From Paracoccus sp. IB05 (GTDB taxonomy: Bacteria; Pseudomonadota; Alphaproteobacteria; Rhodobacterales; Rhodobacteraceae), in NCBI RefSeq assembly GCF_016405985.1, contig NZ_JAEFCF010000015.1, forward strand, positions 33,194 to 97,193: 64,000 nt of DNA, in the 5' to 3' direction. Below, in pieces: positions 25,499-33,892 of the stretch; the stretch's first letter is position 1; every line of letters starts with the position of its first letter. Below the pieces are notes generated by a model, which saw only the letters and a program-made list of their open reading frames with translations, was not told the DNA's origin and ran no database searches. A program made the position numbers and the translations under genes.

Positions 25499-26290
25499 AT
25501 GCCGCGCTCCTGTTCTTTCAGCCACGCAATCAGCCGCAAACCGGCGCAATCGATCATCCGGGGGCTGCGCGCTGTTGATACCGGCAACCCGGATCTTGCC
25601 CTGATGGAGGAACATCACAGCGCCTATATCGCAGCCTTGCGCTCGACCGGGGCCGAGGTCACGGTGCTGGAGGCGCTGGACGCCTATCCGGACAGTGTTT
25701 TTGTCGAAGACACCGCGCTCTGCCTGCCCGAAGGGGCGGTGATCATGCGGCCCGGCGCGCCCTCGCGCCTTGGCGAAGCGGCTGAGATGGAGCCGCATCT
25801 GCGCGCGCTTTACAGCGAGATCCGCCGCATTGAGGGCGAAGACAGTTTCATCGAAGGCGGCGATATCCTGATGGGCGAGACCGAGATCCTTGTCGGCCGC
25901 TCGGCCCGGACCAATGAGGCCGGGATCGCGGAGCTTGCGCGTCTGGTCGCCGATTGGGGCCAGGTGGTGCGCGAGGTCCATACCCCGCCGGGCGTGCTGC
26001 ATTTCAAGACCGATTGCTCGCTGATGGATGCGGAAACCGTGCTCGCGACCGACCGGCTGGCGGCATCGGGCTGTTTCACCGGCTATAAGGTGATCGCGGT
26101 TGCCGAAGGGGAAGAGGCCTCGGCCAATGCGATCCGCTTCAACGGGATCGTGCTCTTCCCCGCCGGTTTCCCAAAAACCCGCGACCGGCTGGTGGCGGCG
26201 GGCTATGAGGTGGTCGAGATCGGCAATTCCGAATGCCAGAAAATCGATGGCGGCATGTCCTGCCTGTCCTTGCGTTTCACGCCACGCTGA
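25499..26290 (+). CDS. Dimethylargininase (DDAH) family hydrolase
   Basis: 263 residues. Guanidino-modifying superfamily marks are complete: FVEDTA (E70, D71), IEGGDIL (119-124), catalytic histidine H168 (GVLHFKTDCS) and nucleophile C255 (GGMSCLSLRF). The length and the C-terminal GGMSCLSLRF match DDAH, which releases dimethylamine or methylamine from methylated arginines; arginine deiminases are much longer. Start at the ATG at 25499, preceded by CGGGGAAATCCG. Downstream gene begins within a few bases of the stop. Confidence 0.9.
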   Translation: MPRSCSFSHAISRKPAQSIIRGLRAVDTGNPDLALMEEHHSAYIAALRSTGAEVTVLEALDAYPDSVFVEDTALCLPEGAVIMRPGAPSRLGEAAEMEPHLRALYSEIRRIEGEDSFIEGGDILMGETEILVGRSARTNEAGIAELARLVADWGQVVREVHTPPGVLHFKTDCSLMDAETVLATDRLAASGCFTGYKVIAVAEGEEASANAIRFNGIVLFPAGFPKTRDRLVAAGYEVVEIGNSECQKIDGGMSCLSLRFTPR

Positions 26291-26295
26291 GCGGG

Positions 26296-27294
26296 GTGGC
26301 TCCGGTGGCCCCTGCCCGCCCGTTCAATATCGCCGCCGTGGTGCAACGCGGCCGCCTTGGGCATGAGGCGCTCTTGCTCGCGGCGTCGCTGCGCGCGGCG
26401 GATCCCGGTTTTCAGGGGCGCCTTTTGCTGGCCGAGCCACAACCGGGCCCGCTTTGGCCCGAAGATCCGCGCCTGCCAAAAGGCGCGCTGCGCGACCGGC
26501 TCGAAGAGCTGGGCGCCGAGTTCGTGCCCTTTGACAGCAAGGTCTTTGGCGCCGCCTATGCGATCGGCAACAAGATCGAGATGCTGGCCGCGCTGCCAGA
26601 TGAGCCTTTCCTCTTTCTCGACACCGATACGCTGGTGACGGGGCCGCTCTCGACGCTGGCGCCGGATTTCTCGCGCCCCTCGGCTTCGATGAAACGCGAG
26701 GACACCTGGCCGGTGATCGAGCTTTACGGCCCCGGCTATGCCGAGACCTGGGCCGCGCTTTATGACCGGTTCGGGCTGGATTTCGCGGGATCGCTGGATC
26801 TGTCCTGGCCCGATGAATACTGGCAGCGTTACATGTATTTCAACGCGGGCTGGTTCCTGCATGACCGCCCGCAGGACTTTGGCCGCCGGTTTCTGGATTA
26901 CGCGGTCGCGATCCACAAAGACCGCCCGGCGGCGCTGGTCTGTCAGGAGCTCTGGCCCTGGCTGGATCAGATCGCTCTGCCGCTGGTGATCGCATCTTTC
27001 GGGGGCGGCAGGCCAGGGACTGATCTGGCCGGGCTCGATGGTGATCTGACGCTGCATTACCGCACGCTGCCGCTGTTATACGCCACCGGGTCGGACCGGG
27101 CGGTGGACGTGCTGGAATCGGTTGCGAAAGAGAAAGAGAACCGCCGCCTGCTGCGCGACTGGGAACAGGCGAAACAGATGGTTTATCAGAACCGGGGCCG
27201 CAAGGCGCGGGCGCTGTTTGACCAGAGCGATCTGCCGGGCCGCGAGAAAGTGATCCGCAACACGCTGAAACGCGAAGGGCTCTGGCTGCGCTGA
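26296..27294 (+). CDS. Putative glycosyltransferase-like protein
   Basis: About 332 residues. FLFLDTDTLVTGPLSTL contains a DxD motif in the setting expected of GT-A fold sugar transferases, preceded by AIGNKIEMLAAL, as in GT8-like enzymes. MYFNAGWFLHD and QELWPWLDQIALPL are also reminiscent of that family. No signal peptide or membrane segment. Start uncertain: GTG codons at 26296 and 26305 follow the DDAH stop directly, while an ATG at 26233 would overlap DDAH by 58 bases. Possible co-transcription with DDAH has no obvious functional logic. Confidence 0.65.
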   Translation: MAPVAPARPFNIAAVVQRGRLGHEALLLAASLRAADPGFQGRLLLAEPQPGPLWPEDPRLPKGALRDRLEELGAEFVPFDSKVFGAAYAIGNKIEMLAALPDEPFLFLDTDTLVTGPLSTLAPDFSRPSASMKREDTWPVIELYGPGYAETWAALYDRFGLDFAGSLDLSWPDEYWQRYMYFNAGWFLHDRPQDFGRRFLDYAVAIHKDRPAALVCQELWPWLDQIALPLVIASFGGGRPGTDLAGLDGDLTLHYRTLPLLYATGSDRAVDVLESVAKEKENRRLLRDWEQAKQMVYQNRGRKARALFDQSDLPGREKVIRNTLKREGLWLR

Positions 27295-27580
27295 GCTGCG
27301 GCCAGGCCGGTTTCGGCGCATCAACAGCGGCAAAACCAGCATGAGTTCGCGCAGGCCTTATCCGGTCTTACGCGGCACCGGCGGCCCTTCTCCGCCGAAC
27401 TCCACTTAAACGCCTTTAAATTCAGATATATAGAAGAAAGGACTTTCGGTTCCCCGCCGGGATCTGCCCCAGGGGCACGGGAACCGACATGCTGGCCCGC
27501 GTGTTTTCCCTGCATCTGGAACCGTGCCGCGTAAGATGCCGGACATTCCCGGACGTGGCCGCAGAACAGGAGTATTTCGC

Positions 27581-28102
27581 ATGACGTTTACTGTGACCCG
27601 GATGAAAACCACCATCGCCGGAACCATGGCTGCCGCCCTGACAATGGCCGCTCTGGCGCTGCCGGCCTTTGCCGTTGATCGCGCGGATGCGGTGAAAAGC
27701 ATCGAGGTGACCGCAGATATGGGCGCGGTGCAGAATACGGCTGCAGCCGCCTATTGGGCGACACTCGACAAGGATCTCGAAACCGCGATCCTGACCAAAG
27801 TGACCGACCGGATGGGAGATGAAGGCGCCGCGATCACCGTCGATATTGACGAGGTTTCGCTGGCCAGTGGCTTCGCGGAATCGATTGGCCTCGCGGACTC
27901 GAAGCTTTCGGGCCTCGTCAAAGTGTCCGACCCGACCCAGCCGGGGCGCGGCGATTCCTATACGCTGACGGTTGACATGAATTCGACACTGCCTGCGCTT
28001 GGGGCCGGGTTCGATATCACCTCACCCGAAGTCGATACCGCCGCGGTCTATGCCGCGATGCTTGACACATTTGCCGCCCAGGTGGTGACCAACCTGAAGT
28101 AA
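27581..28102 (+). CDS. Hypothetical secreted protein, 173 aa
   Basis: The ATG at 27581 follows CAGGAG by 8 bases. A signal peptide (TRMKTTIAGTMAAALTMAALALPAFA) leads to a cysteine-free mature domain of about 143 residues rich in Ala, Asp and Thr: AVKSIEVTADMGAVQNTAAAAYW, DEGAAITVDIDEVSLASGF. A beta-strand-like second half ends VVTNLK. Family not recognised. It ends in a strong terminator. Confidence 0.7.
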   Translation: MTFTVTRMKTTIAGTMAAALTMAALALPAFAVDRADAVKSIEVTADMGAVQNTAAAAYWATLDKDLETAILTKVTDRMGDEGAAITVDIDEVSLASGFAESIGLADSKLSGLVKVSDPTQPGRGDSYTLTVDMNSTLPALGAGFDITSPEVDTAAVYAAMLDTFAAQVVTNLK

Positions 28103-28105
28103 CGC

Positions 28106-28136
28106 AAAAAGGCGCGGGAGCTATCCCGCGCCTTTT
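28106..28136. terminator. Bidirectional intrinsic terminator
   Basis: GGCGCGGGA, loop GCTA and TCCCGCGCC form a 9-bp stem flanked by A-run and T-run on the two sides, so it works for both the secreted-protein gene (rightward) and phyR (leftward). Confidence 0.9.
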
Positions 28137-28159
28137 CAACCTTTGATCCCTTGACCGTC

Positions 28160-29071
28160 TCAGCCGTTCAGGGTCTCGGTCGAAGAAAAGAACATCGCCT
28201 GGCTCACCGCCGAGCGCACCTGTTCCTCGGTATAGGGTTTGTTGATCAGGAAGGTCGGCTCTGGCCGTTCGCCCGTCAGCAGGCGTTCGGGGAAGGCGGT
28301 GATGAAGATAACCGGGATCGGCCCAAGACCGGCCAGAATATCATTGACCGCATCAATGCCCGAGGAATTATCCGCGAGCTGAATATCGGCAAGGATCAGA
28401 TCCGGCACCTTTTGGGCGGCAAGCGCCACCGCCTCGCTGCGGGTCCGCGCAACGCCGGTCACCGCATGGCCCATCGCCTCGACAATGGCGGTGATATCCA
28501 TGGCGATGATCGCCTCATCCTCAATCACCATGACCTTGCCGAGGATCGAGCTGGCCATTTCGGCAAAGGCGCGTTCAACCAGCGATGTGGCACTGGCGGT
28601 GTCAACGCCAAGGATCGCCGCAACCTCGGCCGGGCTGAAGCCCTCGATGGTCTGCAGCAAAAGCGCCTCGCGCGAATTCGGGGTCAGCCGCGCCATATGC
28701 TGCTGCGCCGCAACCGCCAGACGATCTTCGGCGGCAGTCACCGGCGAATCGGCTTTTTGCCAGACCTCATGAAAGCAGGCGAAGAGCCCGACCTTCACCG
28801 AAACCGCCCTCAGCACCGGGGACGGATCCGCCAGAACCGCCTCGATTGCCGCAATAGCATAGGCATCGCCGCTGGCCTGATTGCCGGTCAATGCGCGCGC
28901 ATAGCGCCGCAGATAGGGCAAATCCTGCGCAATTGCGCGGGAAAGATCTTCGCCGGACGCCACATGCCCGGCCATTTGCCCCCCGGCAGACACCGCAGCG
29001 GAAGCATCATCTGCCGCTGCCCCCGTCGCGGCTCCCGCAGGAGCCCGGGCCGGAGCCCTGGAATCGGCCAT
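28160..29071 (-). CDS. phyR: PhyR, anti-anti-sigma response regulator of the general stress response
   Basis: 303 residues from the ATG at 29071. An Ala-rich N-terminal extension (about 1-35) precedes the sigma-like domain (about 44-163: AQDLPYLRRYARALTGNQ...), then a receiver domain (about 178-300) with phosphoacceptor D229 (LILADIQLAD) and conserved K in INKPYTEEQV. When phosphorylated, the sigma-like domain binds NepR and frees EcfG. Related proteins are about 265 residues, so the real start could be the methionine at 28975, which would remove the extension. Divergent from nepR-ecfG across a palindromic promoter. Confidence 0.93.
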   Translation of the reverse strand: MADSRAPARAPAGAATGAAADDASAAVSAGGQMAGHVASGEDLSRAIAQDLPYLRRYARALTGNQASGDAYAIAAIEAVLADPSPVLRAVSVKVGLFACFHEVWQKADSPVTAAEDRLAVAAQQHMARLTPNSREALLLQTIEGFSPAEVAAILGVDTASATSLVERAFAEMASSILGKVMVIEDEAIIAMDITAIVEAMGHAVTGVARTRSEAVALAAQKVPDLILADIQLADNSSGIDAVNDILAGLGPIPVIFITAFPERLLTGERPEPTFLINKPYTEEQVRSAVSQAMFFSSTETLNG

Positions 29072-29101
29072 AAAAAAATCTCCGTTCTGCGCAGTTCTTA
29101 C

Positions 29102-29134
29102 GGAACCAAACGCAACGAAGCCGCGTTTGGTTCC
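29102..29134. promoter_or_regulatory. Palindromic double EcfG-type promoter between phyR and nepR
   Basis: A 33-bp element with perfect 12-bp arms (GGAACCAAACGC and its complement) around 9 bases. Each strand reads GGAAC-N17-CGTT, the EcfG -35/-10 pattern. On the plus strand it faces nepR-ecfG (ATG at 29163), on the minus strand phyR (ATG at 29071). The same DNA thus encodes two opposed, fully overlapping stress promoters and implies autoregulation of both units. Confidence 0.85.
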
Positions 29135-29162
29135 GTAGAGCAATGGCAGGACCACGAAAAAA

Positions 29163-29339
29163 ATGCTACCAGGCAAACCCTCAGTCGCGACAGATCGCTC
29201 AGCGATCCGCACTCAGATCGATGAAAATCTGAGGCGGGTTTATGATGAGGTCCTGACTGAAGCGGTGCCTGACCGCTTTCTCCAGCTGCTCGCCCAGCTG
29301 AATTCTGCGCCGCCGGCCAATGCCGATGCCGATAAATGA
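29163..29339 (+). CDS. nepR: NepR family anti-sigma factor
   Basis: 58 residues starting at ATG 29163. The conserved core reads IDENLRRVYDEVLTEAVPDR followed by FLQLLAQL, matching NepR helices that clamp the EcfG sigma factor. The N-terminal 15 residues and the tail (NSAPPANADADK) are short and disordered, as usual. It overlaps ecfG by 4 bases (ATGA). The gene is short enough to be missed by automatic calls. Its partner PhyR is encoded divergently. Confidence 0.93.
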   Translation: MLPGKPSVATDRSAIRTQIDENLRRVYDEVLTEAVPDRFLQLLAQLNSAPPANADADK

Positions 29340-30001
29340 CCCCGACAAATGACCCCGCTTCCGGCCGGACTGCCGGCTCCGGAGCCGCGCAGGACAAGGT
29401 GGTGAAAGACAGGGCCGTGAATGACCAGTCTCCTCCCGCTCAGGCCATACCTGATCCGCGCGAGCAGCTGGCGGCCCTTTTGCCCAATCTGCGGGCTTTC
29501 GCGATCAGCCTGTCGCGGAATGTGGTTCTCGCCGATGATATCGTGCAGGAGACCATCCTGAAGGCCTGGTCCAATATGGACAAATTCGATCCTGCAACCA
29601 ATCTGGAAGCCTGGCTCTTCACGATCCTGCGCAACACCTATTATTCGTTCCTGCGCAAAACGCGCCGCGAGGTGCAGGACAGCGACGGCGTCTTCGCCGC
29701 CAGCCTCTCTGAGGCCCCGGCCCATGACAGCCGTCTCGCCTATGGCGATTTCCAGCGCGCCTTTGACCAGCTGTCGCCGGAGCATCGCGAGGTTCTGATC
29801 CTGATCGGCGCCTCCGGCTATTCGGTGGAAGAGGCCGCGCAGATGATGGGTGTGGCGCCGGGAACCGTCAAAAGCCGCGCCAGCCGCGCACGCAAGCGCC
29901 TGTCCGAGCTGATGGGCCTTGCCGAAGGCGAGGACCTGTTCTCTGGCTTCAGCAGCGTCACCGCCGCCGTGATCAGCCGCCCGACCACCCCGGCGACATG
30001 A
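29336..30001 (+). CDS. ecfG: EcfG-type general stress sigma factor
   Basis: 221 residues, somewhat longer than typical because of a Thr/Ala/Pro-rich N-terminal stretch of about 40 residues. Region 2 is QLAALLPNLRAFAISLSRN with DDIVQETILKAW and LEAWLFTILRN; region 4 is LSPEHREVLILIGASGYSVE with APGTVKSRASRARKRL. It directs RNA polymerase to GGAAC-N16/17-CGTT promoters, which occur at 29102-29134 and 34153-34177. Both ends overlap neighbours by 4 bases (nepR and the kinase gene). Confidence 0.94.
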   Translation: MTPTNDPASGRTAGSGAAQDKVVKDRAVNDQSPPAQAIPDPREQLAALLPNLRAFAISLSRNVVLADDIVQETILKAWSNMDKFDPATNLEAWLFTILRNTYYSFLRKTRREVQDSDGVFAASLSEAPAHDSRLAYGDFQRAFDQLSPEHREVLILIGASGYSVEEAAQMMGVAPGTVKSRASRARKRLSELMGLAEGEDLFSGFSSVTAAVISRPTTPAT

Positions 30002-31857
30002 AACTCTTCGCGGCACGCGAGATCACGTCCGGCCTTGCGCTGCGGCTGGCCGCGATGGTCATGATCGCCCTTTTGCCGCTTGGCCTGCTGGCGCTGGCCC
30101 AGACCTTTATGACCATGCGCCAGACCGACGAGACCCGCCTTGCGGCCTCGGTCGGACGGACCCTCCAGGAGGCGCTGCGCGAGATCCGGCTGATCCGCGC
30201 CTCGCAGGTGACCGCCCAGCTTTTGGCCAGCAGCCTGCGCAAGGATCCCGGGGATTGTGCCAGCCGGATCGCCGCCTATGCCACCAGCGACGGGCGCATC
30301 GCGCGCGCGGGCGTTGTGTCGGCAGATGGCCGGATGGACTGCAGCTCCGACGGCAGCACGCGCGATTTCTCGCAGACCGACCGCTTTGCCGGGATTCTCG
30401 CTTCGGACCAGCCACGTATTTTCCATGACCCGCAATGGTCCGAGCCCGGGCAATCGGATATTTCGCTGACCTGGCCGCTCGGCAATGTCTCAGATCAGAC
30501 CGGTTCTCAGTTGGGCAACCAGCCTGAGGGGTTTGTCCTGCTCTGGCTGCCGGAAAGCGCGCTGATCGACCTGCCCGAAGACCCGATTGCCCTTCCCGGT
30601 GGCGCAATGCCCGAAGTCGGCGACCGACCACTGGCGCTGATCGCGGCCAATGGCGCGGGCGAGGTGATCTATGCTTCGACCGGGATTGCCGATGCCGGGG
30701 CATATCTGCCCGGCGAAGCCAGCCTGAACAGCCTGATCCCGCAGAAAGCGCATAGTTTCTTTGACCGCCCGAAGGGTGGAGAAACCCTGATGTTCTCCTG
30801 GGTGCCGGTCAATCGCGATCTCTTTTTGCTGGGCGCCTGGCCCCTGCCGGTCGAGGAAAACTTCCTGAACCGCCATGTGCTGCCCTATCTTTTTCCGGCG
30901 CTGATGTGGCTGACCGGGGTTGGCGTGACCATTCTCGGCGTCGAGCGGCTGGTCACCCGCCATGTCCGCCACCTGTCGCGCGCGATGCGCGATTTCACTT
31001 CGGGGAACCGGCTGCTCACACAGGAAGTCACCCTCGCACGCCCCCCCGCCGAGATTGCCGGCCTGGCCGAGGAATACCGCGCGCTGACCGCCACGATCCT
31101 GCGCGATGAGGCCGAGCTGGAAAATCTCGTGCGACAAAAGGATGAACTGCTGCGCGAGGTGCATCACCGCACCGGCAACAGTCTGCAACTGATCGCCTCT
31201 TTCCTTCGGATGCACCGGCGCGAGGCCGAGGACGAGACCATTCGCCTTGTGCTTGACGACCTGCACAACCGGGTGATGTCGCTTTCTTCAGTGCATCTCG
31301 GGCTTTACCGGATGGCCGGGGGCACCGCGGTCACGGTCGACCTGCTGATGGCCGAGGTGATCACCAAGGTCGATCTGATCCATGGCCGGGCGGGACTGAA
31401 AGGGGCGGTCCAGGCCGATCTGATGCCCCTCCTCCTCCAGTCGCAACAGGCGGTACCGCTGGCGCTTTTGCTGGCCGAGATCCTCTCCTGCTTCCCGCCC
31501 TCCGAGGCCGGAAATCAGCCGGTGCGAATCCGGCTGAGCCATGGCCGGGCCGAAGATCAGCCAGGGCCTGCCTCTGTTGCAGCGCCCCCGCCCGAGGCGA
31601 AGGCCGATCCGGGCGCGGGCACCGAGATCGCCCGGCTTGAGGTCTCCGGCGCCATTTCCGCGCGTGGCCGACTGACCGGAGAACATGCCGGCGCCCCTTC
31701 TGTGATCGGCGCAAGGCTGATCCGTGGATTTGTCACGCAGCTGCCCGGCGACCTGCAAATCATCGAAGACAGCGCGCGGGTCCGGGCAGTGGTCACCTTT
31801 GCCTTCGATCCGGCGCTGACGCAGGTGCCAGAGATCGCCGCCGCCAGTCGCGCCTGA
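29998..31857 (+). CDS. Membrane HWE/HisKA_2-type sensor kinase with degenerate ATPase domain
   Basis: 619 residues, overlapping ecfG by 4 bases. Membrane segment near 13-35, a periplasmic sensor region of about 260 residues (two Cys: GDCASRI and MDCSSD), a second membrane segment near 297-318, a HAMP-like linker, then the dimerisation/phosphoacceptor helix EVHHRTGNSLQL (H389; relatives have HRVKNNLQ). The ATP-binding domain is odd: where an N-box with a conserved Asn should lie, it reads LLLAEILSCFPPSEAG, followed by a Pro/Ala-rich insertion. It may be a weak kinase, a phosphatase or a pure signal relay to PhyR. Confidence 0.85.
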   Translation: MKLFAAREITSGLALRLAAMVMIALLPLGLLALAQTFMTMRQTDETRLAASVGRTLQEALREIRLIRASQVTAQLLASSLRKDPGDCASRIAAYATSDGRIARAGVVSADGRMDCSSDGSTRDFSQTDRFAGILASDQPRIFHDPQWSEPGQSDISLTWPLGNVSDQTGSQLGNQPEGFVLLWLPESALIDLPEDPIALPGGAMPEVGDRPLALIAANGAGEVIYASTGIADAGAYLPGEASLNSLIPQKAHSFFDRPKGGETLMFSWVPVNRDLFLLGAWPLPVEENFLNRHVLPYLFPALMWLTGVGVTILGVERLVTRHVRHLSRAMRDFTSGNRLLTQEVTLARPPAEIAGLAEEYRALTATILRDEAELENLVRQKDELLREVHHRTGNSLQLIASFLRMHRREAEDETIRLVLDDLHNRVMSLSSVHLGLYRMAGGTAVTVDLLMAEVITKVDLIHGRAGLKGAVQADLMPLLLQSQQAVPLALLLAEILSCFPPSEAGNQPVRIRLSHGRAEDQPGPASVAAPPPEAKADPGAGTEIARLEVSGAISARGRLTGEHAGAPSVIGARLIRGFVTQLPGDLQIIEDSARVRAVVTFAFDPALTQVPEIAAASRA

Positions 31858-32023
31858 CCCACGGCGCGCGCGCCTGAGCGCATCCCGTCCGGAATCAGAT
31901 CGGCCCCCCTCCCTCACCGGAGAGCGACCCGAAACACGGCCCGGGCAGGCGCCCTTTCGCAACTGAGCCACCTCAGAGCCCCGGTTGAGCCCCAGTCTGA
32001 CGGCAGATACCGAGCCATGCCCC
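31858..32023. other. Short intergenic region between convergent genes
   Basis: 166 bases between the kinase gene and the DUF3618-like gene. No clear hairpin with T-run and no gene seen. Confidence 0.5.
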
Positions 32024-32944
32024 TCAGGCCGCGCCCGCATCCTTATCGTGCAAAGCCGCCTCCGCCGATGTCTCGCCCCGCCGTGTCGCGGTGCTGCCCG
32101 CTCGGGAGACGGTCTCGTCCACCACCGATCGCAAGGTCGAGGTCAATCGGGTCACAAGCCGGCTGAGCTGCTCCAGATCATCACGCAGCTCCTCGCGTGC
32201 TGCGGCCTCTTCCGCCCCGGTTTCGTCCGGGGCTCTCGCCGCCGCCTCTGCAGACGGCTGGCCCCGCGACAGCAGGCTGGCGACAAAGCCACCGGCCGCC
32301 GTCAATGCGGCTCCGGCCGTGACAATCTTCCCGACCCGGCCCAGCATTCCACCATTCTGTCCGGATGCGCCGGACCCGCCCTTGCCGAATTCGCGCCTGC
32401 AGGCGGCCTCGCGCGCGGCAAGCGCCGCAGTGCGGGTCTCTGCATCCAGCCCGTCCAGGCCCTGGCCGATTTCCTGGCGGATCGCATGGTCCAGCGAGGC
32501 CGCGATATCCTCGAGACTGTCACGCGCCGCAACCTCATCCAGCGCACCGCTGTCTCTGGAGCGCGCCACCCGGGCGCGCAACCGGTCGGCCTCCTCCCGC
32601 AGCGCGGCAATCCCGTCCAGCCATTCCGGTCGCGCCGCACGCGAAGATGTCACACGGCGCCGAATTCCGCTCCAGGCGAGCCAGGCCAGCCCCGCGCCGG
32701 CCAGCGCCGCCGCCCGCGGATTGGCCCGGATGGCAGCGCCTGCCGCCTCGATCACCGGCATCACCGCCGCGCCCGGCGCAGCGGGCTCTGCACGTCCTGA
32801 CGCATCCGGGCCTGCTGAGCGGCCATGTACGCTCCCGAAAAACCGTGTAATATCAAAATTTTGCTTAAGCGCCGCAATGGCCTCGGCCAGATCCTTGCGG
32901 CTGCGGGCGAGATCTTCACCGATCCGGTCCCGATCATCCATCAT
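32024..32944 (-). CDS. DUF3618-like envelope protein
   Basis: 306 residues from the ATG at 32944 (GGAGGAACGG upstream). The N-terminus RIGEDLARSRKDLAEAIAAL fits DUF3618, then a short hydrophobic stretch (AAGAAIRANPRAAALAGAGLAWLAW), a long charged helical region and a second hydrophobic stretch (GRVGKIVTAGAALTAAGGFV) before a Glu/Arg-rich tail. No signal peptide. DUF3618, holin-like and Ala-rich proteins often travel together near general-stress genes. Overlaps the holin-like gene by 11 bases. Confidence 0.75.
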   Translation of the reverse strand: MMDDRDRIGEDLARSRKDLAEAIAALKQNFDITRFFGSVHGRSAGPDASGRAEPAAPGAAVMPVIEAAGAAIRANPRAAALAGAGLAWLAWSGIRRRVTSSRAARPEWLDGIAALREEADRLRARVARSRDSGALDEVAARDSLEDIAASLDHAIRQEIGQGLDGLDAETRTAALAAREAACRREFGKGGSGASGQNGGMLGRVGKIVTAGAALTAAGGFVASLLSRGQPSAEAAARAPDETGAEEAAAREELRDDLEQLSRLVTRLTSTLRSVVDETVSRAGSTATRRGETSAEAALHDKDAGAA

Positions 32945-33410
32945 CCGTTCCTCCACCATTGGGTCCCCGTTCACTGGCAACCCGTTCACTGGCAACCCGC
33001 TCGCTGCCTGCCCGTTCCCCCGCCGTGCCGCGCTGAAGTGCTCCGCCCCGCGCGAAGATCTCGCGACGCGCAAAATAGGAGGCGTGGCTGATGCGGCGCA
33101 ATTGCCACCAGATCAGACCGGCGGCGATGAGGCACAGCCCCACCCCCAGCACCAGCGAGGCCCAGACCGGTGCCAGCCCCGCCATGACGAGGAGCGCATG
33201 AGCCGCCCCTGCCAGCTGCACAAGACCCAGCAAAACCAGCGCAAACCCGATCAGAATGACCACCAGTGCCCGGATCACGATCAGCGCGACCTCGCGCGCC
33301 TCGGCCTTGCGCATCGCGATCTCGCCGCGCAAGAGCCGCATCGCGGCACCGGCGATCTGCAGGATCAGACCACCAGGCGTCACCTCTTCACCTTCCGGAG
33401 CGCCGCTCAA
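32934..33410 (-). CDS. Phage-holin-like (DUF1469) inner-membrane protein
   Basis: 158 residues with two strong membrane segments (VALIVIRALVVILIGFALVL and VWASLVLGVGLCLIAAGLIW) separated by a short loop, preceded by an amphipathic helix (MRLLRGEIAMRKAEAREVAL). This is the Phage_holin_3_6/DUF1469 pattern, a bacterial envelope family despite the name. The C-terminus has short repeats (ERVASERVASER) coded by a 15-bp tandem repeat. Middle gene of a three-gene leftward operon, overlapping both neighbours. Confidence 0.8.
   Translation of the reverse strand: MSGAPEGEEVTPGGLILQIAGAAMRLLRGEIAMRKAEAREVALIVIRALVVILIGFALVLLGLVQLAGAAHALLVMAGLAPVWASLVLGVGLCLIAAGLIWWQLRRISHASYFARREIFARGGALQRGTAGERAGSERVASERVASERGPNGGGTDDG
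32967..33011. repeat. 15-bp tandem repeat in the holin-like gene
   Basis: CCGTTCACTGGCAAC occurs twice in direct tandem (32967-32981, 32982-32996) and a third degenerate copy follows. On the minus strand it encodes the SERVA repeats of the C-terminus. A length-variable segment. Confidence 0.75.
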
Positions 33411-33892
33411 TCCCTGCGATCTCCGCGCGGCGTCAACAGTCGCGCAAGGGCAAAGCCCGCCAGCGCGGCGCCTGCCATGAAGACCCCGGGATGGCGCTTT
33501 GCCATATGCCGCAGATCGGCCGCGATCTCACCGGCAGTGCTGCCTTTCAGCCGCGCCGCCGCGTCGGACGCCGCTTCAGTCGCGCGCGCCGGGATCTCAC
33601 GGGCGTAGCTTTCGGCAGTGGAGGCCGCCCTGCGCAATTTTTCATTCAGCCTCTCGCCGGAGTCGGTCAGCGCATCGCGCGCGGCATCGCGGGCGGAAGC
33701 AGCCCGTTCCAGCACCGCCTCACCCGCCGCACGCGCTGGCCGGCTGATCCGCCGCAGAACCTCCTGCCCGCTGTCCTGGACGCTTTCGGCGGCATCGCTC
33801 ACCGCCTCGGCCATGGTCTTGGAGGCACTGGCCTGTTTGCCAGACCGTCTGGCTGACGCTTGCCGCGGGGGTTGCCTGGGGGTTTGTGCCAT
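33407..33892 (-). CDS. Ala/Arg-rich protein with C-terminal membrane anchor
   Basis: 161 residues from the ATG at 33892, with AGGAG 8 bases upstream. A basic N-terminus (PRQPPRQASARRSGKQAS) is followed by a long amphipathic helix of Ala/Glu/Arg repeats (AEAVSDAAESVQDSGQEVLR...; ARDAARDALTDSGERLNEKL), then a C-terminal hydrophobic segment HPGVFMAGAALAGFALARLL. The design resembles ElaB/YgaM-type ribosome- or membrane-associated stress proteins and DUF883 proteins, but similarity is compositional. First gene of the operon with the holin-like and DUF3618-like genes. Confidence 0.7.
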   Translation of the reverse strand: MAQTPRQPPRQASARRSGKQASASKTMAEAVSDAAESVQDSGQEVLRRISRPARAAGEAVLERAASARDAARDALTDSGERLNEKLRRAASTAESYAREIPARATEAASDAAARLKGSTAGEIAADLRHMAKRHPGVFMAGAALAGFALARLLTPRGDRRD

